A stretch of 64,000 nt of DNA, taken from NCBI RefSeq assembly GCF_028198165.1, contig NZ_CP116339.1, forward strand, positions 1,426,001 through 1,490,000, given 5' to 3'. The DNA is from Pseudoxanthomonas sp. JBR18 (GTDB lineage: Bacteria; Pseudomonadota; Gammaproteobacteria; Xanthomonadales; Xanthomonadaceae). The notes under the pieces are model-generated. The model was given only the letters and a program-made list of their open reading frames with translations, searched no databases and had not been told where the DNA came from. The position numbers were made by a program, and so were the translations under genes. Below, in pieces: positions 11,106 through 20,527 of this stretch; within the stretch, counting starts at the first letter, position 1; each line of letters begins with the position of its first letter.

Positions 11106-11306
11106 ATGGATGATGCCGCCACCTACGCCGCGCTGATCGACGAGGCCTTCGCCGACTACCACGCGCGCTTTGCGCACATCACCCGGTGCTTTGCGGGCAC
11201 CGAGGCCGGGAACACGCCTGTGGGAGCCGCCATGGCGGCGATGACGCCTTCCCGAAAACGCCCTTCGCCGCCGTGGCGGCTCCCACGAGGTCTGTGGCAT
11301 GGATGA
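11106..11306 (+). pseudogene. Truncated duplicate of the aceK 5' end, copy 1
   Basis: 66-codon frame. Residues 1-26 are identical to the AceK N-terminus ([19 protein letters not shown] through HIT); the rest is translated linker and REP sequence and ends with GLWHG. Its TGA (11304-11306) overlaps the next ATG (11299) by eight bases within ATGGATGA. It has no catalytic part; it is either a duplication relic or a leader-like upstream frame. Confidence 0.8.
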
Positions 11307-11499
11307 TGCCGCCACCTACGCCGCGCTGATCGACGAAGCCTTCGCCGACTACCACGCGCGCTTTGCGCACATCACCCAGTGCTTTACGGGTACAGAGGCC
11401 GGGAACACGCCTGTGGGAGCCGCCATGGCGGCGATGACGCCTTCCCGGAAACGCCCCTCGACGCCATGGCGGCTCCTACGAGGTCTGTGGCATGGATGA
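11299..11499 (+). pseudogene. Truncated duplicate of the aceK 5' end, copy 2
   Basis: Second 66-codon copy with the same architecture as the first: AceK residues 1-26, then linker and REP translation. It overlaps the true aceK ATG (11492) by eight bases. It differs from copy 1 by scattered substitutions, chiefly in the linker (TGCTTTACGGGTACAGAGG against TGCTTTGCGGGCACCGAGG). Confidence 0.8.
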
Positions 11500-13198
11500 T
11501 GCCGCCACCTACGCCGCGCTGATCGACGAAGCCTTCGCCGACTACCACGCGCGCTTTGCGCACATCACCGGGCGCGCGAAGCTGCGCTTTGCGCAGCGCG
11601 ACTGGAATGGCGCGCGCGACGATGCGGTCGAGCGCATCGCGCTCTACGACGCCTGTGTGGACGAATGCCGGCTGCGCCTGCAGGCGGTGATGGGCCCGCG
11701 CGCATTCGACCGCACGCTATGGCATGCCATCCGCGAGCGCTACGCGACGCTGATCGACGCGCAGATCGACCGCGAGTTGTACAAGACCTTCTACAACACG
11801 CTGACCCGGCGCTTCTTCCGCACCCAGGGCGTGGATGCGCAGGTGGAGTTCGTGGCGCTGGACATCGCGCCCACCGAGGCCATCACCCATCCGGTCGCGC
11901 GGCACAACTATCTGGTCTCGCAGACCCGGCCGGTGGACACCTTCGCCCGGCTGCTGGGCGACTACGTGTTCGCCGTGCCCTATGCGCACCAGGCGCGCTG
12001 CGCGGCCGCCATCGCCGTGCGCCTGCACGACGACCTGGCCGGCTGGGGCGAGCCGGTGCGCGCGGTGGAGCTGCTGGACACGGTGTTCTATCGCGAACGC
12101 CGCGCCTACCTGGTCGGCCGGGTGCTGGGCGAGACGCGCTTTGCGCCGTGCATGATCGCGCTGATCCACGACGAGGCCGGCCTGCGCGTGGACGCGGTGC
12201 TGACCCGGCGCGCGGACGTGGCCCAGTTGTTCGGCATCTCGCGCAGCTACTTCCACGCCGACCTGCCCACGGTTGGCGATGCGGTGGTCTTCCTGCGCAC
12301 CTTGCTGCCGCACAAGCCCATCGATGAGCTGTACACCGTGCTGGGCCGCGCCAAGCAGGGCAAGACCGAGCGCTTCCGCACCTTCTATCATCACTTTGGC
12401 GATCACCCTGGCGAGCAGCTGGTCCAGGCCGAGGGCACGCCCGGACTGGTAATGGCGGTATTCACCCTGCCCAGCTATCCGTTGGTGTTCAAGCTGATCC
12501 GCGACCGCTTCGCCGAGACCAAGCAGGTCACCCGGCAGGAGGTGCAGGAGCGCTATGCCCTGGTGTTCAACCGTGACCGGGTGGGGCGCTTGCTCGACGC
12601 GCAGCCGTATCGCGCGCTGCGCTTCCCGGTCGCGCGCTTCGCCCCGGCGCTGCTGGCCGAACTGCGCGACACCTGCGCTGGCAGCCTGACCTTCGAAGGG
12701 GACGATGTGATCATCGCCCTGTGCTACGTGCAGCGCCGGCTGCGCCCACTCAACCTGTACCTGCGCGAGCAGCCGGCCGAGGCCGCGCGCGCGGCGGCGC
12801 TGGACTACGGCCAGGCCATCGTGGACATGGCCCGCAACAACATCTTCCCTGGCGACATGCTGCTGAAGAACTTCGGCGTCTCGCGCCACGGCCGGGTGGT
12901 GTTCTACGACTACGACGAGGTGCGGCTGATCACCGACTGCCAGTTCCGCGACTGGCCCCAGGCGCAGAGCTACGAGGAGCAGATGGCCGACGAGCCCTGG
13001 TTCCATGTCGCTCCGGGCGACGTGTTCCCCGAGCGCTTCGTCCAGTTCATGGGCTTGCCCGCCGCGCTGGCCCAGGCCGTGCGCGCGGTGCATGGGCAGC
13101 TGTTCGACCCGGCCTGGTGGCGCGAATTGCAAGCCGCGCTGGCGCAGGACCGCTATCCCGACACCCCTCCCTATCCGCCCTCGCTGCGCGTGGCCTGA
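11492..13198 (+). CDS. aceK: Isocitrate dehydrogenase kinase/phosphatase
   Basis: Bifunctional enzyme that phosphorylates isocitrate dehydrogenase to divert isocitrate into the glyoxylate bypass during growth on acetate, and reverses this. The 568-residue product aligns with AceK over its length: the regulatory N-terminal half contains [17 protein letters not shown], and the kinase half contains VFKLIRDRF (ATP-site Lys), [19 protein letters not shown] and [17 protein letters not shown]. It is the third and only complete copy of a triplicated 5' end. No aceA or aceB is in the window. It lies with acs and patZ in an acetate-related block. Confidence 0.96.
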   Translation: MDDAATYAALIDEAFADYHARFAHITGRAKLRFAQRDWNGARDDAVERIALYDACVDECRLRLQAVMGPRAFDRTLWHAIRERYATLIDAQIDRELYKTFYNTLTRRFFRTQGVDAQVEFVALDIAPTEAITHPVARHNYLVSQTRPVDTFARLLGDYVFAVPYAHQARCAAAIAVRLHDDLAGWGEPVRAVELLDTVFYRERRAYLVGRVLGETRFAPCMIALIHDEAGLRVDAVLTRRADVAQLFGISRSYFHADLPTVGDAVVFLRTLLPHKPIDELYTVLGRAKQGKTERFRTFYHHFGDHPGEQLVQAEGTPGLVMAVFTLPSYPLVFKLIRDRFAETKQVTRQEVQERYALVFNRDRVGRLLDAQPYRALRFPVARFAPALLAELRDTCAGSLTFEGDDVIIALCYVQRRLRPLNLYLREQPAEAARAAALDYGQAIVDMARNNIFPGDMLLKNFGVSRHGRVVFYDYDEVRLITDCQFRDWPQAQSYEEQMADEPWFHVAPGDVFPERFVQFMGLPAALAQAVRAVHGQLFDPAWWRELQAALAQDRYPDTPPYPPSLRVA

Positions 13199-13436
13199 AC
13201 GCCGCGCACACCTGCCATACGCCGCCACAAAAAAGTGGTTGACGCCTTCTGGATGCAGGCACAGACTGCCGCCCGCCCGGCGCAGCCACAGCGCGTCGGT
13301 TCCTTTGGTGAAGCGCCCTTCCTCATGCCCAGCGACCCTTCCAGTCGATCTTGTCTGCCGTCAACGGTGGCTGCGCGCTGAGTCCTGATCGGGTTCGGCC
13401 AGGCGGCCGTTGCGGCTGCCCAACCAGGCCGTTCCG

Positions 13437-14819
13437 ATGAACCTGAAGCACTTCTCCTTCAAGACCACCGATGCGGTGGCCGCCCAGCTGGACGCGCTGC
13501 GTCCGCTCAACACCGCCGACGTGGTCGAGCGGCTCAACAAGCTCAAGCCCGCCCTGGCCGACGCGACCTTCGCCCGCCTGTCCGACGCGCGCGCGATCAA
13601 TGTGCTCGAGGCGCCCGAGCTGCTGCGCGGCCCGCAGCTGCTGCAGGCCCTGCAGCGCCCGCGCCGGGCGCGCGTGCTCGAAGGCATGGCCGACGACCGC
13701 GCCGCCGACCTGGTCCAGGCGCTGGAGTTGACCGACCAGGCCGCAGCCCTGGCCGACTTGGCCGCGCGCGCGCCGGCCAGTGCGCACGCGGTGCAGAAGC
13801 TGATGCGCTACCGCCCGCGCACCGCCGGCGCGCTGATGACCACCGAGTACGTCGGGGTGCCGGCCGACTGGACCGTGGCCCAGACCCTGGACCACGTGCG
13901 CGAGGTCGAGCGCAAGCGCGAGACCGTGTATGCCATCTACGTGCTGGCTCCCGGCAGCGACGTCCTGCAGCAGGTCGTGACCCTGCGCCGGCTGATCACC
14001 GGCCAGCCTGGCGACAACATCCTCACCGTGGCCCAGGTCAATCCGCCGGTCACCGTCTCGCCGCTGACAGACCAGCAGGAAGTCGCGCGCCTGATCCGCC
14101 GCCACGATCTGCTCTCGCTGGCCGTGGTCGACGATGCGCGCCGCATGCTGGGCATCGTCACCGTGGACGACATCATCGACACGATGATGGAGGAAGGCAC
14201 CGAGGACGCGCACAAGTTCGGCGGCCTGGAGGCGCTGGACGCGCCGTACATGCAGATCGGCTTCTGGCGGATGATCCGCAAGCGCGCGGGCTGGCTGTGC
14301 GCGCTGTTCCTGGGCGAGATGCTCACCGCCAGCGCGATGCAGCACTTCGAGGGCGAACTGGACAAGGCGCTGGTGCTGACCTTGTTCATCCCGCTGATCA
14401 TGAGTTCGGGCGGCAATTCCGGCTCGCAGGCGACCTCGCTGCTAATCCGCGCCCTGGCCCTGGGCGAGCTGCGCCTGCGTGACTGGTGGAGGGTGGCCCT
14501 GCGCGAGCTGCCCACCGGCATGCTGCTCGGCGCGATCCTGGGCGTGATCGCCATCCTGCGCGTGGTGGCCTGGCAGCGGCTGGGAATCTACGACTACGGC
14601 CCGCACTGGCCGCTGGTGGCCCTGACCGTGGGTGCGGCGCTGGTGGGCATCGTGACCTTCGGCTCGCTGACCGGCTCGATGCTGCCGTTCGCGCTGCAGC
14701 GGCTGCGCTTCGACCCGGCCAGCGCCTCGGCACCGTTCGTGGCTACCCTGGTGGATGTCACCGGGCTGGTCATCTACTTCAGCATCGCTCTGCTGATCCT
14801 GAGCGGGACGCTGTTGTAG
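13437..14819 (+). CDS. mgtE: Magnesium transporter MgtE
   Basis: Mg2+-gated Mg2+ channel of the inner membrane, 460 residues. A helical N domain with superhelical repeats (RPLNTADVVERLNKL onward) spans about 1-125. The paired CBS domains run about 130-260 (MTTEYVGVPADWTVAQTL; VVDDARRMLGIVTVDDIID). Five membrane helices begin near 280, including the pore-lining SSGGNSGSQATSLLIRALAL. The ATG at 13437 matches the family's N-terminus better than the TTG nine codons earlier. The 238-bp upstream gap shows no recognisable M-box. A REP doublet follows the stop. Confidence 0.94.
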   Translation: MNLKHFSFKTTDAVAAQLDALRPLNTADVVERLNKLKPALADATFARLSDARAINVLEAPELLRGPQLLQALQRPRRARVLEGMADDRAADLVQALELTDQAAALADLAARAPASAHAVQKLMRYRPRTAGALMTTEYVGVPADWTVAQTLDHVREVERKRETVYAIYVLAPGSDVLQQVVTLRRLITGQPGDNILTVAQVNPPVTVSPLTDQQEVARLIRRHDLLSLAVVDDARRMLGIVTVDDIIDTMMEEGTEDAHKFGGLEALDAPYMQIGFWRMIRKRAGWLCALFLGEMLTASAMQHFEGELDKALVLTLFIPLIMSSGGNSGSQATSLLIRALALGELRLRDWWRVALRELPTGMLLGAILGVIAILRVVAWQRLGIYDYGPHWPLVALTVGAALVGIVTFGSLTGSMLPFALQRLRFDPASASAPFVATLVDVTGLVIYFSIALLILSGTLL

Positions 14820-14863
14820 GCCACCGCCGTCGATGGAAGCCGCTATTGGTGGAGATGGGAGCG

Positions 14864-14936
14864 GCGGTGGGAGCCGCCATGGCGGCGAGGGGCTTGACTG
14901 GTAAGGCCTCATCGCCGCCATGGCGGCTCCCACCGC
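14864..14936. repeat. REP-like inverted repeat after mgtE
   Basis: Fourth copy of the GTGGGAGCCGCCATGGCGGC repeat and its inverse, forming a long stem (GCGGTGGGAG at 14864 to CTCCCACCGC ending 14936) with an internal spacer. It sits between mgtE and patZ, a typical REP position. It has no T-run, so it is more likely an mRNA 3'-end barrier than an intrinsic terminator. Confidence 0.85.
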
Positions 14937-15058
14937 GGCTAGCTGGGTTCCGATGAGCTCTACCAGGCCTGCGCTCGCGCAGCGCGTCATGCGAGGGCAT
15001 CGCCCCGCCGTGTAACGTGTGGGGCGATGTCCCGCTTCCAGATCGCCGCTGCCATCGC

Positions 15059-17758
15059 ATGAGCACCTACCGCCTCAAGTCCGTGTTCGCGCCGACCTCG
15101 ATCGCCATCGTCGGCGGCAGCCCGCGCGATCGCTCGGCCGGGCGGGCGGTGGTGCGCAACCTGCGCGCGGCGGGGTTCCCTGGGCGGATCGCTTGGATCA
15201 ATGCGCGCTACAAGCGCATCGACGAGGTGGACACCGTCCCGCGGCTGTCCGACCTGGACTACGTGCCGGATCTGGTGATCGTCACCGCCCCGGCGCGGAC
15301 CGTGCCCAAGGTCGTGGCCACCGCGGCCGAGCGCGGCGTGGCCGCCGCGATCATCCTCACCGCCGGCCTGGGCCAAGGCCCCGGCTCGCTGGCCGAAGCC
15401 ACCGAGCGTGCCGCGCGCGCGCATGGCCTGCGCCTCCTCGGGCCGCATTGCCTGGGCGTGATCGCCCCGCACGCCAGGCTCAACGCCAGCATCGCTGCAC
15501 ACACCCCACTACCCGGCGACCTGGCGCTGATTTCCGAGTCCTCGGCCATTGCCGCGGCGCTGGTGGAATGGGGTGTCGCGCATCAGGTCGGGTTCTCCGC
15601 GGTGGTCTCGCTCGGCGACGCGCTCGATGTGGATTTCAGCGACCTGCTGGACCACTTCGCCACCGACTACCGCACCCGCGCGATCCTGCTCTACGTCGAA
15701 TCCATCCGCGACGCGCGCAAGTTCATGTCCGCCGCGCGTGCGGCCGCGCGCGGCAAGCCGGTGGTGGTGGTCAAGTCCGGACGCGGGCGCGAAACGGGCG
15801 GCACGACCCACACCCAGACCCTGGCCCGCCCCGACGCGGTGTACGACGCCGCCTTCCGACGCGCCGGCCTGCTGCGCGTGGGCGCGCTGGACGAGCTGTT
15901 CGCCGCCGCCCAGACCCTGGGCCGACTGGGCACCTTTCCTGGCCGGCGCCTGGCGATCCTGTCCAACGGCGGCGGCGTGGGCGCCCTGGCCCGCGACCAG
16001 CTCGGCGCCCTCGGGGGCACCCTGGCCGGGCTGTCGGAGGCCACCGTGGCGCGCCTGGACCAGGCCCTGCCGGACTGGTCGCGCGAGAACCCGGTGGACA
16101 TCGTGGTCGACGCCGACGGTGAGCGCTACGCGGCCGCGGTCGAGGCCCTGCTCGCCGACGCGGAGAACGACGCGGTGCTGGTGGTCAACGTCCCCACCGC
16201 CTTCACCTCCTCGGCCGATGCGGCGCAGGCGCTGACCCAGGTCGTGGGCCAGCGCCCCCGCCACAGCCGGGCCAAGCCGGTGCTGGCCGTGTGGCTGGGC
16301 GGTGGCGAGGCCGCCCTGACCACGCTCAACGCCGCGCACATTCCCAACTATGCGACCGAAGCCGACGCGGTGGCCGGCTTCATGCACCTGGTGCGCTATC
16401 GCGAGGCCCAGACCGCGCTGATGGAGACGCCGCCCAGCCTGCCGCAGGATTTCGTGGTGGATGTCGGCGCCGCCCGCGCCATCGTCGAGGCGGCGCTGGC
16501 CGATGGCCGTCAGTGGCTGGACCCGATTGCCGCCACCGGCGTGCTGCGCGCCTACGGCATCCCCACCGCGCGTATCTGGGCCGCGGCCGACGCCGAGGCC
16601 GCGGTGAAGCTGGCCCAGCCATTGCTGGACGAAGGCCTGCCGGTCGCGGTCAAGGTGCTCTCGGCGGACATCCCCCACAAGTCCGACGTGGACGGGGTGC
16701 GCCTGAACCTGGTCTCGGCCGAGGCGGTGCATGCGGCCACCACCGCGCTGATCGAGCGCGCGCGCCGGCTGCGCCCGGAGGCGCGCATCGACGGCGTTGT
16801 GGTCCAGCCCACGGTGCTGCGCCCCAAGTCGCGCGAGCTGATCGCCGGCATCGCCGACGATGCGGTGTTCGGCCCGGTGATCGTGTTCGGCCGCGGTGGC
16901 ACGGCGGTGGAGGTGATCGACGATGTGGCCCTGGCCCTGCCGCCACTGGATCTACGCCTGGCCCACGAGCTGATCGGCCGCACCCGGGTCTCGCGCATCC
17001 TCAAGGCCTACCGCGACGTGCCCGCCGCCGACGAGCGTGCCGTGGCACTGGTCCTGGTCAAGCTGGCCCAGCTGGCCGCCGACATTCCCGAGATCCGCGA
17101 GCTGGACATCAATCCGCTGCTGGCCGACGCCAGCGGCGTGGTCGCGGTGGACGCGCGCATCGCCGTGGCGCCCTCGCGCCAGCTGCACAAGGGTCGCGGG
17201 CATCCGCGTCTGTCGATCTTCCCCTATCCCAAGGAATGGGAGCGCCACATCACCCTGTCCGACGGCAGCGAGACCTTCGTGCGGCCGGTGCGGCCGGAGG
17301 ACGACGCGCTGTTCCGCGCGTTCTTCGCCCGGGTCACCGACGAGGACCTGCGCCTGCGCTTCTTCCAGTCGGTCAAGCATTTCAGCCACGAGTTCATCGC
17401 GCGCCTGACCCAGCTGGACTACGCGCGTTCCATCGCCCTGGTGGCCATCGACCCGGGCAACGGCGAGATGCTCGGCGCGGTACGCCTGCTGGCCGACGCC
17501 GACTACGACCGCGGCGAGTACGGCATCCTGATCCGCTCGGACCTCAAGGGCGCCGGCCTGGGCTGGCAGCTGATGCGGATCATGATCGACTACGCGCACT
17601 GGCAGGGGCTGCGTCAGGTCGAGGGCCAGGTCCTGCGCGAGAACCGCACCATGCTGGCCATGTGCCGGCAGCTGGGCTTCACCCTCAAGCCCGACCCGGA
17701 CGATGCCTCCATCACCAACGTGACCCTGCCGATCCACAGCGCCCGGGGGCAGCCCTGA
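15059..17758 (+). CDS. patZ: PatZ-type protein lysine acetyltransferase (acyl-CoA synthetase-like plus GNAT)
   Basis: Homologue of E. coli PatZ (YfiQ/Pka), which acetylates and inactivates acetyl-CoA synthetase at its C-terminal Lys. The 899 residues show a CoA-binding domain (about 1-140, SIAIVGGSPRDRSAGR), succinyl-CoA-ligase-like domains (to about 465) and an ATP-grasp domain (about 490-690, VAVKVLSADIPHKSDVDGV). A C-terminal GNAT domain runs about 725-885 (FVRPVRPEDDALFRAFF, LIRSDLKGAGLGWQLMRIM). The ATG at 15059 starts the family-conserved STYRLKSVFAP. Linkage to acs, the LuxR regulator and aceK supports a role in acetate control. The ligase half probably lacks full synthetase activity, as in PatZ. 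Confidence 0.92.
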   Translation: MSTYRLKSVFAPTSIAIVGGSPRDRSAGRAVVRNLRAAGFPGRIAWINARYKRIDEVDTVPRLSDLDYVPDLVIVTAPARTVPKVVATAAERGVAAAIILTAGLGQGPGSLAEATERAARAHGLRLLGPHCLGVIAPHARLNASIAAHTPLPGDLALISESSAIAAALVEWGVAHQVGFSAVVSLGDALDVDFSDLLDHFATDYRTRAILLYVESIRDARKFMSAARAAARGKPVVVVKSGRGRETGGTTHTQTLARPDAVYDAAFRRAGLLRVGALDELFAAAQTLGRLGTFPGRRLAILSNGGGVGALARDQLGALGGTLAGLSEATVARLDQALPDWSRENPVDIVVDADGERYAAAVEALLADAENDAVLVVNVPTAFTSSADAAQALTQVVGQRPRHSRAKPVLAVWLGGGEAALTTLNAAHIPNYATEADAVAGFMHLVRYREAQTALMETPPSLPQDFVVDVGAARAIVEAALADGRQWLDPIAATGVLRAYGIPTARIWAAADAEAAVKLAQPLLDEGLPVAVKVLSADIPHKSDVDGVRLNLVSAEAVHAATTALIERARRLRPEARIDGVVVQPTVLRPKSRELIAGIADDAVFGPVIVFGRGGTAVEVIDDVALALPPLDLRLAHELIGRTRVSRILKAYRDVPAADERAVALVLVKLAQLAADIPEIRELDINPLLADASGVVAVDARIAVAPSRQLHKGRGHPRLSIFPYPKEWERHITLSDGSETFVRPVRPEDDALFRAFFARVTDEDLRLRFFQSVKHFSHEFIARLTQLDYARSIALVAIDPGNGEMLGAVRLLADADYDRGEYGILIRSDLKGAGLGWQLMRIMIDYAHWQGLRQVEGQVLRENRTMLAMCRQLGFTLKPDPDDASITNVTLPIHSARGQP

Positions 17759-17875
17759 GCGGCAAAACGGGCCCGGGGTCACCTTCCGGACACTGGCCCC
17801 TGTCGCGGTGCATCAACCGCGCGTTAGGCTCGACCCATGCGCCGTCGGCGCGGACTGGGCAACAGGGGGCGTCAC

Positions 17876-18865
17876 GTGGTGCGGGTCGCGATCGTAGGCT
17901 CTGATCTTCAAACCGAAGTGGCGCTGATGCGCCGCCTGCAGCGCATTGCCGCCCTGCCCGCCAACGGCCTGACGCTGGTCCACGACCTGGACGACTGCGA
18001 TCTGTTGGTGCTGCGCGAGGTGCCGGCGGCGCTGCCGACCGACACGCGCCTGGCCCAGGTGCGGTCCGACCGACCGCTGTGGCTGGTCGATGCCGGCGGA
18101 CGCTTGTCCGACCCGAGCCAGGGAACGGCACCCCTACACGAGCAGGCAATCCGACAGGCGCTGCAGACCCTGCACGCCCCGCATGCCGAGACCAGCCGCA
18201 CCCCGGCCGGCCCCACGCGCCCCTTCGCCGAGCAGATCCGCGAGCAACTCCGTGCCCGGTCCGCACAGGCGGTGCTGTCCCTGGATGGCGTGGACGTGCT
18301 GCATCTGGATTTCGTCGCGGGCCAGGCCGTACCACTGCACAGCGCGCGCCAAGCGGTGGACATCGTGCCGGGATTGCTCGGGCCGGGCTTCGACCGGCTG
18401 CTGCTGCGGGAGACATCGACCGCACCGGCCGATCAGGATCCGAGCATGGCGCTGACCCCGCTGCTGTGGCAAACGGCGCTGCGCATGCGCATGGTGCCGC
18501 AGCTGATCGCGCCGCTGACCGAGGCCACCACGCTGCGCATGCGCCAGTGGCCAGATTTCCGCGTGCTGGCCCATCGCCATGACGACTTCCGGCTGTGCAC
18601 GCTGCTGCTCAAGCAGGCCAGTACCGCCAGCGAGGCGGCGGCACAGCTGAAGATGGACACCGGCGCGGCACGCGCCTTCTTCAACGCCGCCTACCTCAGC
18701 GGCCACGCCGTGCTCGAGGGCGAGGCGGACGCGCTTGGCGATGCCGCGGCCGATGCGCCCATGCCCCCGCCGCCCACCACCACGCGCCTGTCGCGGCTAT
18801 GGCAGCGCCTGTCGCGGCTATGGCAGCGCCTGCGCGGCGGTGCCCGCCGTCGCGCCAGCGACTGA
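17876..18865 (+). CDS. Hypothetical protein with response-regulator-like N-terminus and basic tail
   Basis: Not recognised. The N-terminus (VRVAIVGSDLQTEVALMRRL) resembles a Rossmann or receiver-like first strand, but no phospho-acceptor Asp is evident. The middle contains SLDGVDVLHLDFVAGQAVPLHSARQAVDIVPGLL. A helical C-terminal part (about 195-280) could be winged-helix-like. A Pro-rich linker (MPPPPTTT) and a basic tail with a duplicated heptapeptide (LSRLWQR twice) follow. GTG at 17876 is preferred, because AGGGGG lies six bases upstream; an ATG at 17837 would add 13 residues. It follows patZ with a 117-bp gap. No function is assigned. Confidence 0.7.
   Translation: MVRVAIVGSDLQTEVALMRRLQRIAALPANGLTLVHDLDDCDLLVLREVPAALPTDTRLAQVRSDRPLWLVDAGGRLSDPSQGTAPLHEQAIRQALQTLHAPHAETSRTPAGPTRPFAEQIREQLRARSAQAVLSLDGVDVLHLDFVAGQAVPLHSARQAVDIVPGLLGPGFDRLLLRETSTAPADQDPSMALTPLLWQTALRMRMVPQLIAPLTEATTLRMRQWPDFRVLAHRHDDFRLCTLLLKQASTASEAAAQLKMDTGAARAFFNAAYLSGHAVLEGEADALGDAAADAPMPPPPTTTRLSRLWQRLSRLWQRLRGGARRRASD
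18785..18826 (+). repeat. 21-bp perfect tandem duplication inside the coding region
   Basis: Two consecutive identical 21-base units beginning CGCCTGTCGCGGCTATGGCA keep the frame and duplicate RLSRLWQ in the protein tail; a third partial unit (CGCCTG) follows. Confidence 0.85.
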
Positions 18866-19177
18866 GCGCTCGGCTGCGCAGCGCAGGGTGCTGATGGCGG
18901 CTTGCCGAACGGCGCAGCAGCGGCGCGGTTGGTCTCGTTGGGCATGCCGACGGTAGAGACGTGGCGGGCGTAGGCAAATGGCAAGAAGCGCCTGACGCCA
19001 TGCCCCCGGCGGGAAAGCGCCGCCGGCGTCTGCAGACATGCTTCTGCAACCCGCTGCAGCGACGCGACGCCACCCCAGCTCACGACACCTGACCGCCCCA
19101 GGCATTCACTTTGGTCTACTTCCACCGGCGGGCGCTTGGCGGGACATTTCGTTTCCGTCCAGCTCGGGAGCATCGCC
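18866..19177. other. Intergenic region without recognisable gene
   Basis: 312 bp between the hypothetical gene and the esterase. No convincing reading frame or RNA motif. A CACTTTGGTCTAC tract near 19110 resembles the half-site in the acs-porin operator. A GC-rich hairpin-like stretch (CCCGGCGGGAAAGCGCCGCCGG) lies near 19005. Confidence 0.5.
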
Positions 19178-20260
19178 TTGAACATCTCCGCCTTGTCGCG
19201 CTGGAGCGGGCTCTTGCTGCTCCTCGCCTCGACCTGGGCCGCGCATGCCGCGGATGTGCCCGACCCGCGCGTGCCGCTCAACGGCGTGCAGGTGCCGCTG
19301 TCGGCCTATGCCTCGCCCGAGGCGCGCGAGCGCCTCCAGGCCATGCTCGATGCGCACGCGCGCGGCGAGGGCCCCGGCAAGGACATCGCCGCGGCGCGCG
19401 CGTTCTACGACGCGCAGAACAGCGACCGCGTCGCGCGCATGCGCAAGCGATGGCCGGTGCGCACCAGCGAGGCGCGCTTCGACGGCGTGCTGGCCGACGT
19501 GGCCGAGCCGGCCGACGGCATCGCGCCGGCCAACAAGGCGCGTGTGCTGATCAATCTGCATGGGGGCGCGTTCCTGTGGGGCGCGCGCAGCGGTGCGCTG
19601 GCCGAGGCCATTCCCATCGCCGGCGTCGGCAGGATCAAGGTGGTCTCGGTGGATTACCGGCAGGGGCCGGAGCACCGCTTCCCGGCGGCCAGCGAGGATG
19701 TGGAAACCGTCTACCGCGCGCTGCTGCGCGACCATCGCCCGCAGGACATCGGGATCTACGGTTGCTCGGCCGGCGGCTATCTCACCGCACAGGTGGTGGC
19801 GCGCCTGATTTCGAAGAAGCTGCCGCTGCCCGGCGCGGTCGGCACCTTCTGCGGATCGGTGGCCGCGCCCGATGGCGACTCCATCTACACCTCGGCCGCG
19901 CTGGAAGGGCAGCAGGTGCCGGCCGGCCCGCCCAGGCTCTCGGACTATCCCTATTTCCGCGGCGCCGACCTGTCCGACCCGCTGGTGTTCCCGGCCAACT
20001 CGCAGGCCATCCTCGCCCGCTTCCCGCCCACACTGCTGATCAGCGGCAGCCGCGACTTCGCCTTGAGCTCGGTCCTGCGCAGCCATGCGCTGCTCGACGC
20101 GGCCGGCGTGGACGCCGAGCTGCACGTGTGGGACGGCATGTGGCATGCGTTCTTCGTCGACCCCGAGCTGCCCGAGTCGCAGCAGGCCTACGCGGTGATC
20201 TGGCGCTTTTTCGATCGTCATCTTGGCCACGCATCGGTCGCTGCCCGCCAGGCGCGCTAG
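19178..20260 (+). CDS. Secreted alpha/beta hydrolase, HSL-type esterase
   Basis: Probable periplasmic carboxylesterase of the hormone-sensitive-lipase-like group. The oxyanion motif is NLHGGAFLWG, the nucleophile elbow GCSAGG, the acid in ISGSRDFAL and the His in WDGMWHAFF. With TTG at 19178 as start (GGGAG 10 bases upstream) the protein begins with a clean signal peptide (LSRWSGLLLLLASTWAAHA) and has about 360 residues. An in-frame ATG at 19136 would put 14 polar residues ahead of it and is less likely. The substrate is unknown. Confidence 0.82.
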   Translation: MNISALSRWSGLLLLLASTWAAHAADVPDPRVPLNGVQVPLSAYASPEARERLQAMLDAHARGEGPGKDIAAARAFYDAQNSDRVARMRKRWPVRTSEARFDGVLADVAEPADGIAPANKARVLINLHGGAFLWGARSGALAEAIPIAGVGRIKVVSVDYRQGPEHRFPAASEDVETVYRALLRDHRPQDIGIYGCSAGGYLTAQVVARLISKKLPLPGAVGTFCGSVAAPDGDSIYTSAALEGQQVPAGPPRLSDYPYFRGADLSDPLVFPANSQAILARFPPTLLISGSRDFALSSVLRSHALLDAAGVDAELHVWDGMWHAFFVDPELPESQQAYAVIWRFFDRHLGHASVAARQAR

Positions 20261-20527
20261 GACTTGCCCGTCGCGCCGAGCGATGGGTATGGGAACTCCC
20301 GGCGCATGGGGCCAGTTGCCGCAGGGTGCACGGGACGCGCGGCTGCGGGCCCATCCCCGGCAGCGCCGAACTCCCGCCGAGCCCGCTCGGAATCGTGCGG
20401 ACACGCGCATCGCCTCGGCCAGCGTGGGTTTAACGCGCGGCTGCTAGCGTGGGCGGGTGATCCTTGCCGGCCCACTGGTCAGACGGCCCTCACCGCGCAA
20501 CGGACACGCACTACAAGGTCCGTCGCC

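Larger units (their letters stand above)
11027..11570 (+). repeat. 193-bp tandem triplication: REP hairpin plus the first 26 codons of aceK
   Basis: Units start at 11027, 11220 and 11413, exactly 193 bp apart. Each contains a REP-like hairpin of about 67 bp (11027-11093, 11220-11286, 11413-11479) built from GTGGGAGCCGCCATGGCGGC and its inverse. Next come a 12-base spacer ending in GTGGC and an ATG (11106, 11299, 11492) with codons 1-26 of aceK. Units one and two end in a 36-base linker; in the third the reading continues into full-length aceK. Because 193 is not a multiple of three, each incomplete copy is out of frame with the next. Confidence 0.93.

Noticed and set aside
13200..13436. Possible Mg2+ riboswitch upstream of mgtE
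   Set aside because: No M-box consensus segments or convincing long stem could be matched; only a TTGACG promoter-like hexamer was noted.
16291..17904. 537-codon plus-strand frame
   Set aside because: Frame-shifted shadow of patZ; composition is Arg/Gly/Pro-rich with no domain.
20264..20527. N-terminal extension of the small exported protein
   Set aside because: The signal peptide begins at the ATG at 20528; the extension is not homologous to anything and would bury it.
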